Part shown: piece after piece, positions 33,672-42,329 of the stretch
Position numbering within the stretch: the first letter of the stretch is position 1
How the letters are laid out: each line of letters starts with the position of its first letter
Assembly: GCA_963977135.1 (NCBI GenBank)
Contig: CAXBNN010000002.1
Coordinates: forward strand, 62,001-126,000
Source: UBA2040 sp963977135
GTDB taxonomy: Bacteria; Bacteroidota; Bacteroidia; Flavobacteriales_D; Crocinitomicaceae
Direction: 5' to 3'
Length of the DNA stretch: 64,000 bases
The notes under the pieces: model-generated
Databases searched by the model: none
What the model saw: only the letters and a program-made list of their open reading frames with translations
What the model was told of the DNA's origin: nothing
Program-made: the position numbers and the translations under genes

Positions 33672-35578
33672 GATTGTAATTTTTTACGTCCCGCTCGCCA
33701 TACGAGGAAACAAATGAATAAAAACAAGCCTAAAAGTAGGAATCGACCTATGCTCGTATACAATGACTTATTTGTGAATTTACCTGTTGCAATAGTAGAA
33801 CCTAATTTTAAGGCATCTCCTTTTTCAACAGTAATTTTATTCTTCCATTTAAATTTGTATTCTCTACAAACTGCTATTGAATCAAAGAAAACATAGTTTT
33901 TACCAAGTTTAGAGAGAATGGCCTCTTTTACAGCCTCTTTAACTACTCCTTTTTCGTTGCGGTAGAAACGCACATTATCTTTAACTTTTAGAATATGTAC
34001 CTTGTTTTCTTCGTCATGGATTATTGTGTCCACGATTCCGGAAGCTTGGTCGTACTCTTTGTGGTCAGAGAAAAACTCTTTGTTTACCACAATATCACTA
34101 TTCGTAATTTTGGCCAAAACACTTCCGTTATCTAATTCCCATTTTTCAGTTATCGCTTTTTTCCAGTCATTCCCTTTTGGAGTAATAAATGCTCCAAGGA
34201 AAACGATTAATAAAATCGAAGGAGTTACATATTTCAAAATTGGTTTATAGATTCGTGGAAGTTTAATATCCGCTCCTGAATTAATTTCATCCCATCCTCT
34301 TGTAATTCCAAAAACCCAAGCAAATAGAATAATCTCAGCCATCGCGAAGACGACTAATGAAACAGTTCCTGCCCAATAATCATATTCGTCGAAAACTCCT
34401 TCTTTGAAAAAGAATACTGTTGGTAATCCTAAAATAAGTACAATTAGACCGAAAGTCCACGCTCCTTTTTTACGGCCCCAACCAAATTCATCTTGCATGA
34501 AGCCCATCCAAGGAGTTCCCATTGCCAATGATGAAGTAATACCAGCAAAGAACAACAAGCCAAACCAAAATACTCCAGAAAGAGTTCCGATAACTTCTCC
34601 CCATTTCTCAAATAAGAAAGGCATTGTTTGGAATGCCATTCCAAATCCTGCGTTGTTGATTACCCAATCCAATCCTAGATAACCTGCCGCGATAGGCACA
34701 ACTATTAGAGATCCTAAGACGATTTCAACGAATTCATTAGTGAATCCAGCACTTAATGAGTTTAATGCAATGTCATCCTTTTGCCTAACGTAAGAAGCAT
34801 AACAGTGAATCGTTCCCATTCCTAGCGAAAGGGTGAAAAATATTTGACCAGCAGCGGCTAACCAAACTTTTAAATCTAATAAGGAGCTGAACTGTGGAGT
34901 CCACAAGAAATTAATACCATCTAAAGCATTTGCATCAGGAATAGCAGCTGAAGCCCCTGATGTGCCTAAAGTCAATCCTTTTACTGCCAAAAATGCTCCA
35001 AATATTAACAACATTGGCACACCGATTTTTGCAACTTTCTCTACTCCTCCCAAACCTTTAGAAAGAATCCAAGTGTTTAAGGCTAAGCAAAGCAAATAGA
35101 ATACAACTGCTTCATAAGGAATCCCAGTTGTAGAGACACCAATATCTGTATATGAATTAAAGAAATCACTTACTTGTTGTTGACTCATCCCGTCGAATGT
35201 CCCTATCACTGAGTGATAAACATAAGACATAGTCCAAGATTCGATATAGCAATAGTAAGAGGCAACAGCAATGTTGGTGAAGATTCCAAAGACGCCAATG
35301 TATTTCCACATTCGCTTTTTATTCATGGAATCAAAAATGAATGGTGTAGAGTGATTTCCGCGAATTCCGCCAAATCGTCCACTTGCCCATTCCACCCATA
35401 AAAGAGGAATTCCCATTAGTAGAAAACAAACCAAATAAGGAATGATAAATGCTCCACCACCGTTTTCCACGGCTTGAACTGGAAATCGTAAAAAGTTCCC
35501 TAGTCCGACAGCATTACCTGCCATTGCTAAGATTAAACCAACGCGTGACCCCCAGCCAGAGGATTCTTCTTTTGCCAT
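33668..35578 (-). CDS. Sodium-dependent transporter, NSS (SNF) family
   Basis: A 636-residue Na+-coupled symporter of the LeuT-fold neurotransmitter:sodium symporter family. The TM1 signature is AMAGNAVGLGNFLRFPVQAV, followed by NGGGAFIIPYLVCF. About twelve helices are visible. The substrate is probably an amino acid. Between the penultimate and last helices lies a polar stretch of about 135 residues (after ITPKGNDWKK, up to TNKSLYTSIGRF), unusual for bacterial members of about 450-500 residues. The stop overlaps the start of the 46-residue accessory subunit. Confidence 0.9.
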   Translation of the reverse strand: MAKEESSGWGSRVGLILAMAGNAVGLGNFLRFPVQAVENGGGAFIIPYLVCFLLMGIPLLWVEWASGRFGGIRGNHSTPFIFDSMNKKRMWKYIGVFGIFTNIAVASYYCYIESWTMSYVYHSVIGTFDGMSQQQVSDFFNSYTDIGVSTTGIPYEAVVFYLLCLALNTWILSKGLGGVEKVAKIGVPMLLIFGAFLAVKGLTLGTSGASAAIPDANALDGINFLWTPQFSSLLDLKVWLAAAGQIFFTLSLGMGTIHCYASYVRQKDDIALNSLSAGFTNEFVEIVLGSLIVVPIAAGYLGLDWVINNAGFGMAFQTMPFLFEKWGEVIGTLSGVFWFGLLFFAGITSSLAMGTPWMGFMQDEFGWGRKKGAWTFGLIVLILGLPTVFFFKEGVFDEYDYWAGTVSLVVFAMAEIILFAWVFGITRGWDEINSGADIKLPRIYKPILKYVTPSILLIVFLGAFITPKGNDWKKAITEKWELDNGSVLAKITNSDIVVNKEFFSDHKEYDQASGIVDTIIHDEENKVHILKVKDNVRFYRNEKGVVKEAVKEAILSKLGKNYVFFDSIAVCREYKFKWKNKITVEKGDALKLGSTIATGKFTNKSLYTSIGRFLLLGLFLFICFLVWRAGRKKLQS

Positions 35579-35639
35579 AGTTGTTTTGTTTTATGTCTCG
35601 AATATAATGAAATTTATTGCTTCAATAGGAATCTGCCAC

Positions 35640-36548
35640 TTATTGATTCAATATTTCAATCTCTTTGTCAAGTAATGATAAGCTTTCCTCTATTCCAATT
35701 GGTTTGTAGTTCAGTAGGGTTTCTGCTTTTGTGAGATTGAAACCTGTTCTTGGCGGGCGCTTAGCGGCCTGATTCAAAGTGCTTGAAGAAACGGGTGAGA
35801 TATTATTTGTTGAAAAACCGTAATACTCAGCAATCGTTTTTACTAAATCTAAAATAGAATATGTTTTAGGACCACAAAGATGAAAGATTCCAAAATGTTT
35901 ATTTTCAACAATCGACATACAACCTTTTGCCAAGTCATCTGCCCAAGTTGGGGCGCGGAATTGATCATCAACGATTTTTAAGGGTTCGCCTTTTGCTAAT
36001 GCTTCTCTAGCCCACAAAACAATGTTTGACCGAGATAAATTATGACCTGTACCGTAAACTATAATAGTTCTTGCTATAGACCATTTGGTGTATTTGGACA
36101 ACTGCAATAAACGTTCTGCATCCACTTTGGATTTAGCATAAACACTCAGTGGCGAAACAGAATCCACTTCATCGTAGTTTCCCTTTTCTCCATCGAAAAC
36201 AAAATCCGTGGAAAGTAATTGGAAATGTGCATTTATCTTTTGAGCCACAGCAAATAAATACGCCGTTCCCATAACATTAACTTGGTGACATTCCTTTGGC
36301 TTTTGTTCACATTCATCCACATTTGTCATTGCAGCGGTATGAATAATTGCAGAAGGCATTGTACTAACTAATACATGTTGGATTTGTTCAGCGGAAGTAA
36401 TATCCAAACTTATATAATTCTCTTCAGGACAATCGGGATTGCGATTTGGTCCAGAAGAAGTAGCAATAAATTTGATAGATTTCTGCAAACATAGTTTAAC
36501 TAATTTCTGACCTAAGAGACCATTGGAACCGGTAATTAATATCTTCAT
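35640..36548 (-). CDS. dTDP-4-dehydrorhamnose reductase-like SDR protein
   Basis: A 302-residue extended SDR. The Rossmann motif is TGSNGLLGQKLVKL, with DVDECE-like NVDECEQ and the catalytic YAKSK. AAKRPPRTGFNLTKAE near the C-terminus is typical of RfbD/RmlD relatives. RmlD makes dTDP-L-rhamnose, but other RfbD-like proteins act on different nucleotide sugars or serve as MAT2B-type proteins, so the substrate is open. It starts 1 base after the ion-channel gene and ends that operon. Confidence 0.82.
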   Translation of the reverse strand: MKILITGSNGLLGQKLVKLCLQKSIKFIATSSGPNRNPDCPEENYISLDITSAEQIQHVLVSTMPSAIIHTAAMTNVDECEQKPKECHQVNVMGTAYLFAVAQKINAHFQLLSTDFVFDGEKGNYDEVDSVSPLSVYAKSKVDAERLLQLSKYTKWSIARTIIVYGTGHNLSRSNIVLWAREALAKGEPLKIVDDQFRAPTWADDLAKGCMSIVENKHFGIFHLCGPKTYSILDLVKTIAEYYGFSTNNISPVSSSTLNQAAKRPPRTGFNLTKAETLLNYKPIGIEESLSLLDKEIEILNQ

Positions 36549-36549
36549 T

Positions 36550-37575
36550 CTAATGTTTTAATCCGAAAATCGTCCGTAATTTATTTATTTGCTCACCTGA
36601 CCCCAATACGAATAAACTAGAATGGGGAACCATTATAATTTCAGAATCGGGATTAACTATGTAACTTCCATCTGGAGTTTTATAACCTATGATACTAACG
36701 CCAGTGATTTTTTTAGCGTCGAGCTGACCTATCGTTTTGTTTTGTAAATCTGAAGGTAACTCAGCAAATGAAACTGAATTTATATTAGCCCCTTCAGTAC
36801 CCTGAACACGGACAATATCCAGAAATTCCATTACATCAGGATTGGTAATTAAAGACGCCATGTGAGACCCTCCAATCGTATCTGGTAAAATAACGTTGTT
36901 TGCGCCTGCAAATTTCAGCTTTGAAATTGCCCCAGAACTCGTGGCTCTCGAAATAATTATTACTCTTGAATTTCTCTCCCGAGCCGAAAGTACTACATAA
37001 AGATTATCAGTATCCTTCGGTAAGCAACTGATAACTGATTTTGCACCAGCCAAGTTCGCTTTGACCAAAGATTCCTCAGAAGTAGCATCACCTTTAAGGA
37101 AAATATATCCGACCTGATCCTTGTGATCCTCGATCAAATTCGAATCATTCTCTATAACGACAAATGGCGTCTCAGTAATAGCTAAATCTTCAGCTACTTG
37201 CTTACCCACTCTACCAAATCCACAAATTATTACGTGGTTTTTAAGTTTCTGTATGTCTATCATAAGATTCTGTTGCTTTCTAAATTCTTTGTACTCTCCG
37301 CCAACCATATAAGTTGTAATGGAGCTAATCGCATAAGCGAATGTACCAAAACTTGAAATAATTAATGTTGCTGTAAAAATTTTTCCTTCAGGCGATAAAT
37401 CCTGAACTTCGCCAAAACCAACTGTAGAAATTGTGATTATGGTCATGTAAAATGCATCGACTATGTCGTAATTCTCTAATCCGATATACCCAATCATTCC
37501 TGAGCAAATGATAATCAGCAAAAGAATAACAAAGTAGGAAAGTCTTCTAATTAGTTTAAAGCTAAACCATCTCAT
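36550..37575 (-). CDS. Potassium channel with RCK (TrkA-N/TrkA-C) domains
   Basis: A 341-residue two-helix K+ channel. TM1 (YFVILLLIIICSGMIGYIG) is followed by the pore helix and selectivity filter TISTVGFGEV and then TM2. The cytoplasmic RCK domain begins NHVIICGFGRVGKQVAEDLA, a Rossmann fold that usually binds nucleotide or Ca2+, and a TrkA-C-like module ends the protein. ATG at 37575 overlaps the pspC stop as ATGA and is preferred over an in-frame TTG three codons upstream. Confidence 0.9.
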   Translation of the reverse strand: MRWFSFKLIRRLSYFVILLLIIICSGMIGYIGLENYDIVDAFYMTIITISTVGFGEVQDLSPEGKIFTATLIISSFGTFAYAISSITTYMVGGEYKEFRKQQNLMIDIQKLKNHVIICGFGRVGKQVAEDLAITETPFVVIENDSNLIEDHKDQVGYIFLKGDATSEESLVKANLAGAKSVISCLPKDTDNLYVVLSARERNSRVIIISRATSSGAISKLKFAGANNVILPDTIGGSHMASLITNPDVMEFLDIVRVQGTEGANINSVSFAELPSDLQNKTIGQLDAKKITGVSIIGYKTPDGSYIVNPDSEIIMVPHSSLFVLGSGEQINKLRTIFGLKH

Positions 37576-37808
37576 AATTCCCAAATAGTGGTTTTTCTTT
37601 TTCCGCCAAATTTAAAATAGTGTCGATGCTCAACGATCCAAGCCATTATAAAATATAAGATAAGGGGAGAGCCCAATCCAATTACCGTTGTGTAAATAAA
37701 AGCCGTTCTGACTTTGCTGATATCAATTCCTAGCTTTCGTGCCCACCACTGGCAAACACCGAAAGAACGCAACTCAAAAAAAAGGGAGACTTTTTGAACT
37801 ATTTTCAT
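37572..37808 (-). CDS. PspC domain protein
   Basis: A 78-residue protein formed almost entirely by a PspC domain. CQWWARKLGIDISKVRTAFI leads into one membrane helix (GLGSPLILYFIMAWIVEH). PspC proteins sense or buffer envelope stress. The start overlaps the DUF2851 stop (ATGA) and the stop overlaps the channel start (ATGA), so the three genes are translationally chained. Confidence 0.85.
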   Translation of the reverse strand: MKIVQKVSLFFELRSFGVCQWWARKLGIDISKVRTAFIYTTVIGLGSPLILYFIMAWIVEHRHYFKFGGKRKTTIWEL

Positions 37809-38983
37809 TGATTTAATATATCATTTCCGATGGTGCAAGTTAAGCATTTTTTATGAGTGCAACGCTTATTATAAAGTTCCATGAGTGACTGAGAATCATA
37901 CGCCGACTGAATTTTAAAGCCTGTAGATTTCAACAATTTTGTAATATGATTTGTTTCAGGTGGCATTGTCTGAAGTATTTCAATAGCAAGATTCTGCCAT
38001 TTTGAATCTCCTCTTTTATCACCCAACCACCACAAGAATGGAACAAAACTATTCATAATCACCAAATTTCTAAAACTTTGAGAAATTTTTTGTTTAGAGT
38101 CTATCATGGAAAAGCTTTTATTCAAGTAGGCCAATAAGTCTAGCGACGATAGCTGCAGAAAACCAAAATCAAAATCGAAATGCTCAATGAAATAGGCAAA
38201 TTGTTTTATTCTAATTTCTGGAAAACCTTTTGGATGAAGTCCTTTTCTTTTCCACTGCCAATCGGCCATTTTGTTTATGCCTGGCGCAGAGTTTATATCT
38301 AATTCTTTGTCAAAATGAACTCCGGATGTTTCGCAGATTAGAGCTGCCCGTTTGTTCTTACCCAATTTTAAAATACGTTTGATTGGTATTTTTCTAGACA
38401 GTTCCCAAAACGGATCTTTGTTCACTTTGGCACCAAAAGCAGTTGCTAATAATTCATACAAAACTTGAGTATAACCCTCATTTTCACTTTGATTTAAATG
38501 TGCTGTTTTACGAAGCATCCTTTCATGGAGCATCCATTCTTTTTCCTTCTCAATATGAATGAGCTTTACCTCCTCAAGAGAATGGCTACAAGGTAAAATA
38601 ATTCCATTTTTACGATTTAAATCGTGGCCCGAAGTATAATCTTGATTGATAAATTGAGAAAGCAAAAGTGTTGGAATGTTTCTGCCGTTATTCATTACTT
38701 CTCGATCATGCTCCCAAACGACGTGTAAAATAACATTATCATACATTGAATCGTTTTGATGCCCATGCTTGAACCAATCAGAGGACTTTAAATGAAACTC
38801 AATACTTCCGAACCAAAGTATTCCTTCAATTATAACTTTACCGTGCAGAAAATCTGGACCGCTTTCATTTGTATTGTACTCACCAAAATCAATGATTTCA
38901 ATTTCTTTCCCATCATACAGATGAAGATTTCTCGAAGGAATGCATCGCATCCTCCAGAGAAAGTGTAGGTATTCTTCTTTCAT
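37805..38983 (-). CDS. DUF2851 family protein
   Basis: A 392-residue protein of the Bacteroidota family DUF2851, recognised by EYLHFLWRM, NTNESGPDFLHGKVIIEG, WFGSIEFHLKSSDW and HVVWEHDRE. The C-terminal cluster CTHKKCLTC-x2-GN resembles a zinc ligand set. No function is established. The ATG at 38983 is chosen because it begins the recognisable domain. Another ATG at 38992 and the open frame to 39013 are possible. Confidence 0.85.
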   Translation of the reverse strand: MKEEYLHFLWRMRCIPSRNLHLYDGKEIEIIDFGEYNTNESGPDFLHGKVIIEGILWFGSIEFHLKSSDWFKHGHQNDSMYDNVILHVVWEHDREVMNNGRNIPTLLLSQFINQDYTSGHDLNRKNGIILPCSHSLEEVKLIHIEKEKEWMLHERMLRKTAHLNQSENEGYTQVLYELLATAFGAKVNKDPFWELSRKIPIKRILKLGKNKRAALICETSGVHFDKELDINSAPGINKMADWQWKRKGLHPKGFPEIRIKQFAYFIEHFDFDFGFLQLSSLDLLAYLNKSFSMIDSKQKISQSFRNLVIMNSFVPFLWWLGDKRGDSKWQNLAIEILQTMPPETNHITKLLKSTGFKIQSAYDSQSLMELYNKRCTHKKCLTCTIGNDILNQ

Positions 38984-39011
38984 ACTATTCATTAGCGTTA
39001 CTTGAAGATAC

Positions 39012-39042
39012 AAAAAAAGCCTTGAAAAAATTTCAAGGCTTT
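39012..39042 (-). terminator. Terminator of the OmpA-family gene
   Basis: AAAGCCTTGAAA pairs with TTTCAAGGCTTT around a 2-base loop. On the minus strand a run of seven T follows. It is 18 bases past the OmpA-family stop. Confidence 0.88.
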
Positions 39043-39060
39043 CTCATTATTTTAGTTCGA

Positions 39061-41121
39061 TTATTTCACGAAATCCATACTTAAAACTTTTCCTTCTGTT
39101 CGACGATTAATTTGATGAAGTAATTCAAATTTCGCTCTATCGGTTGTTTTAAATTGATCAATGTATGTTTCCGTCAAAATAATTTTCTTGCCAGTTTCGG
39201 GATCTTTCCATTCTGCTGGTTCTCTTTCACCTTTACCAGCCGCTTTCAATCTTCTAGGATCAACTCCTTTTTCTTTTACTAAGTAGTCTACACAAGTTTG
39301 AGCACGAGCTTCAGATAGTTTTTGATTTGCCGCATCCGTTCCACGAGCATCCGTATGAGAACTTAACTCTAGTACCATTCCTGGATATTCTCTCAATAAG
39401 TCCAAAACGAAATTCAAAGAATCTTTAGAATTAATTGTATTGTCAACTAACAAAGTAGCTTTTGCAAGAGGGTAACGAACCTCCGGTAAACGAATTGGTT
39501 TTTTTGGCAACAATGACATATCCAATAAAATTGTTTGTCCTTGCGTCAATCCTTGTGTTGTAAACTTAGAACCTTTTGTATCCTCGTGGAAACCTTCTTT
39601 AGAGACTTTAACTACATAAGAAACGTCTTGATTGATATAGTAATCTCCGTTCGGCTTTTTATCCCAAGCTATTTTTCCTTTATCATTTGTATAACCTTCC
39701 CATGTTGAACCATCAGAACCTGTAACAATTACCTTAGCATTTGATACTACTTCCGATCTGTTTCCTAATTCTGATACAGATAATCTTAAATCAAAGGTGT
39801 TTGGTGGCAACTCATAAGAATAGATATCTCCTTTGTATTCTCCATTTTCTCCTTTTCGTTCAGAGGTGAAGTAACCTTTTATTTCAGTCAATTCATATAA
39901 CGCATAATCAGCAGCTTCTGAATTGATTGGGTAACCCATGTTTTGAGCATTTTCCCATTTAAATTCATCTCCAACTTTCGTTGCTCGGTAGATATCTAGA
40001 TTTCCTAAACCTGGATGGCCATTAGATGAAAAGAACAAATCACCATTTTTTGCAAAGGTTGGGAACATTTCATCTCCTGAAGTATTTATTTCTGGACCTA
40101 AGTTTTTAGGACCAGACCATGAATCAGATTTACGGTCATAATTAGAAATCCACAAATCATGACCACCGTATCCGCCAGCCATGTCACTTGCAAATACAAG
40201 AGTTCTTCCATCTTCAGATGCACACGGGTGGCCTACAGAAACTGAATCACTTGATTTCAGAACTACTTTCGTTGGTTCTTTCCATTCATCTTTTCCTTTA
40301 GCTTCAGACATCCAAATATCACAGCCTAAATTCATTTTTTTCTCATTAGGGCAGCGGGTAAAGAACATTGTTTTATTTCTTCCATCAAAACAAACCGTTC
40401 CTTCGTTGTCTTCGGTGTTTATACCTTCACCTACCAATAAAGTTGGCTCACCCCAATTTCCTTTTTTGTCGGTTTGAGAAACCCACAAATCCATGTAATT
40501 TTCGCAAGTACGAGGATCTGTGCCATTTCCAGTGCTTCCTGCTCTACTTGAAGAAAAGAATAACTTTGATTCCTTTCTATCCCCAAAAACAGGAGCCATA
40601 TCAAACGCTGGTTTATTTATCGTTCGCTGATTATCTACAACATAACGAGTTTTCTCTGCTTTGAAATCAGCTGCACTTTTACATGATTGGATTCTAACAT
40701 CAGCTAAAATGTCGTTTGGAACTAACTTTTTATATAGATTTAATATTTCAATTGCTTTCTTGAATTCGCCCATTTGCTGAAGCGTCGCGGCATCATACAA
40801 ATATACTTTCGGCTCTACTTCCTGGTAGTCTAATAAAATTGCACGATCATACCATTCTTGAGCATCTTTGTAATGTTCTGTATTTCGATAACATTCAGCC
40901 GTTTTGAAAGCCATGTCGCCTTTATACTTTTTTGCTTTTTTTCCTTTTCTTGATAATTGCTTGTAAGCATTGGCACATTTTTCGGCCCCTTCGCAATAGT
41001 TTTCATCATTATAAACTTTATTTGCTTCACGATATAAACGTGACATAGGTTGCGCAATAAGCGTATAAGACAAAAATACAAAGGCGAAAAAAGCGAGGGT
41101 TTTATTTATATTCATCGTCAT
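39061..41121 (-). CDS. OmpA family protein with TPR, PD40 propeller and regulatory-like domain (PorE-like)
   Basis: A 686-residue exported protein. Domain order is: signal peptide (NKTLAFFAFVFLSYTLIAQ), TPR region (about 25-150), PD40/WD40-like propeller (FFSSSRAGSTGNGTD, LVFASDMAGGYGGHDLWIS, LFFSSNGHPGLGNLDIY), a carboxypeptidase-regulatory-like beta domain (about 460-560) and a C-terminal OmpA peptidoglycan-binding domain (LELSSHTDARGTDAANQKLS, RAQTCVDYLV, AAGKGERE). This is the order described for PorE, an envelope component of the type IX system. It lacks the lipobox cysteine of PorE, so the equivalence is inferred. ATG codons at 41121 and 41115 are both possible. Confidence 0.85.
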   Translation of the reverse strand: MTMNINKTLAFFAFVFLSYTLIAQPMSRLYREANKVYNDENYCEGAEKCANAYKQLSRKGKKAKKYKGDMAFKTAECYRNTEHYKDAQEWYDRAILLDYQEVEPKVYLYDAATLQQMGEFKKAIEILNLYKKLVPNDILADVRIQSCKSAADFKAEKTRYVVDNQRTINKPAFDMAPVFGDRKESKLFFSSSRAGSTGNGTDPRTCENYMDLWVSQTDKKGNWGEPTLLVGEGINTEDNEGTVCFDGRNKTMFFTRCPNEKKMNLGCDIWMSEAKGKDEWKEPTKVVLKSSDSVSVGHPCASEDGRTLVFASDMAGGYGGHDLWISNYDRKSDSWSGPKNLGPEINTSGDEMFPTFAKNGDLFFSSNGHPGLGNLDIYRATKVGDEFKWENAQNMGYPINSEAADYALYELTEIKGYFTSERKGENGEYKGDIYSYELPPNTFDLRLSVSELGNRSEVVSNAKVIVTGSDGSTWEGYTNDKGKIAWDKKPNGDYYINQDVSYVVKVSKEGFHEDTKGSKFTTQGLTQGQTILLDMSLLPKKPIRLPEVRYPLAKATLLVDNTINSKDSLNFVLDLLREYPGMVLELSSHTDARGTDAANQKLSEARAQTCVDYLVKEKGVDPRRLKAAGKGEREPAEWKDPETGKKIILTETYIDQFKTTDRAKFELLHQINRRTEGKVLSMDFVK

Positions 41122-41288
41122 AAATTAAAGACTTTTATTTAGGTTGATCGTACTTTTTTGAACTTCGAATTTAATATGAAATTTTTAAATAAGTATTACA
41201 AGGAGCATAAAAATACTGTTTTTTCATGATTCTTATGAATAATTCTGTTGAAAAGTTAAAAATTGAACAACATTTTTTTCTTATTCAC

Positions 41289-42329
41289 TTATGGTAATTC
41301 CTTGGTGTATTTCTCCCATTTGGACAGAACCTCTTGGAAACCAGATGGTAGCTCAGAATCAAAACGCATGTATTCCTTTGAAACAGGATGTTCAATCCCT
41401 AGTGTTTTTGCATGTAGAGCTTGTCCATCCAATAATTCAAAGCAATTTTCAATAAATCGAACATATTTTGAGTTCTTCATTCCTTTCAAAACAGCATCAC
41501 CACCGTATTCTTTATCGTTGAAAAGGGTATGACCGATATGTTTCATGTGAGCGCGAATCTGGTGTGTTCGTCCTGTTTCTAATTTACACTCAATCAAAGT
41601 CACCAAACCAAATTGGCGCAAAGGTTTGTAATGCGTAACAGCATGCTTTCCATAATCTCCGTCAGGAAATACTGTTATCAGCTTTCTGTTTTTTAATGAT
41701 CGACCCAAATTCCCAGTAACTGTTCCCGGTTCAGAAACATCGCCCCAAACCAGAGCCCAATAACGTCTTTCGGTCGTCCTGTCATGGAATTGCTTTGCCA
41801 AATGGGTTAAAGCCTGCTCTGTTTTAGCAATGACCATTAATCCGGTAGTATGCTTGTCGAGTCGATGCACAAGTCCTGGTCTGCCGAAATAATCTTGAAT
41901 TTTGTGTGGCAAATTATCAAAATGGTAGACTAAAGCATTTACCAAAGTTCCTTGATAATTTCCAAATCCTGGATGAACAACCATAGAACTAGGTTTGTGG
42001 ACTATTGCCAAAACGTCGTCCTCATATTCTATTTCGATAGGAATATTTTCCGGTAATAATTCAATCTCACGCATCGGATAGGGCAATACAATTGTTACCT
42101 CATCCTTTGGTTTAACCTTATAATTTTGTTTGACTTTCTCTTTGTTGACTAGAACAGTGCCATTTTTTGCCGCCATCTGGATTTTACTCCTTGAAGTGCT
42201 CGGCATACGATCCATTAAAAATTTGTCAATACGAACCACTACTAATCCGGGTTCGGCTACAAATCGAAAATGTTCATATAACTCTTCCTCTTCGTCCGAT
42301 AGATTTACATCTTCTATATCTTCGCTCAT
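41289..42329 (-). CDS. rluD: 23S rRNA pseudouridine synthase, RluD family
   Basis: A 346-residue pseudouridine synthase. An N-terminal S4 RNA-binding domain (VVVRIDKFLMDRMPSTSRSK) is followed by the catalytic domain with the nucleophile Asp in GLVHRLDKHTTGLMVIAKTE. Conserved VVHPGFGN, ALVWGD and LETGRTHQIRAHM are present. The family modifies helix 69 of 23S rRNA. An acidic N-terminal extension (EDIEDVNLSDEEEELYE) is notable. Its ATG shares one base with the preceding stop (TAATG). Confidence 0.92.
   Translation of the reverse strand: MSEDIEDVNLSDEEEELYEHFRFVAEPGLVVVRIDKFLMDRMPSTSRSKIQMAAKNGTVLVNKEKVKQNYKVKPKDEVTIVLPYPMREIELLPENIPIEIEYEDDVLAIVHKPSSMVVHPGFGNYQGTLVNALVYHFDNLPHKIQDYFGRPGLVHRLDKHTTGLMVIAKTEQALTHLAKQFHDRTTERRYWALVWGDVSEPGTVTGNLGRSLKNRKLITVFPDGDYGKHAVTHYKPLRQFGLVTLIECKLETGRTHQIRAHMKHIGHTLFNDKEYGGDAVLKGMKNSKYVRFIENCFELLDGQALHAKTLGIEHPVSKEYMRFDSELPSGFQEVLSKWEKYTKELP

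Noticed and set aside
41122..41288. Regulatory element in the 167-base spacer between the OmpA-family gene and rluD
   Set aside because: AT-rich, with only a 5-bp palindrome (TTCAT/ATGAA) and no promoter motif or terminator I could support.
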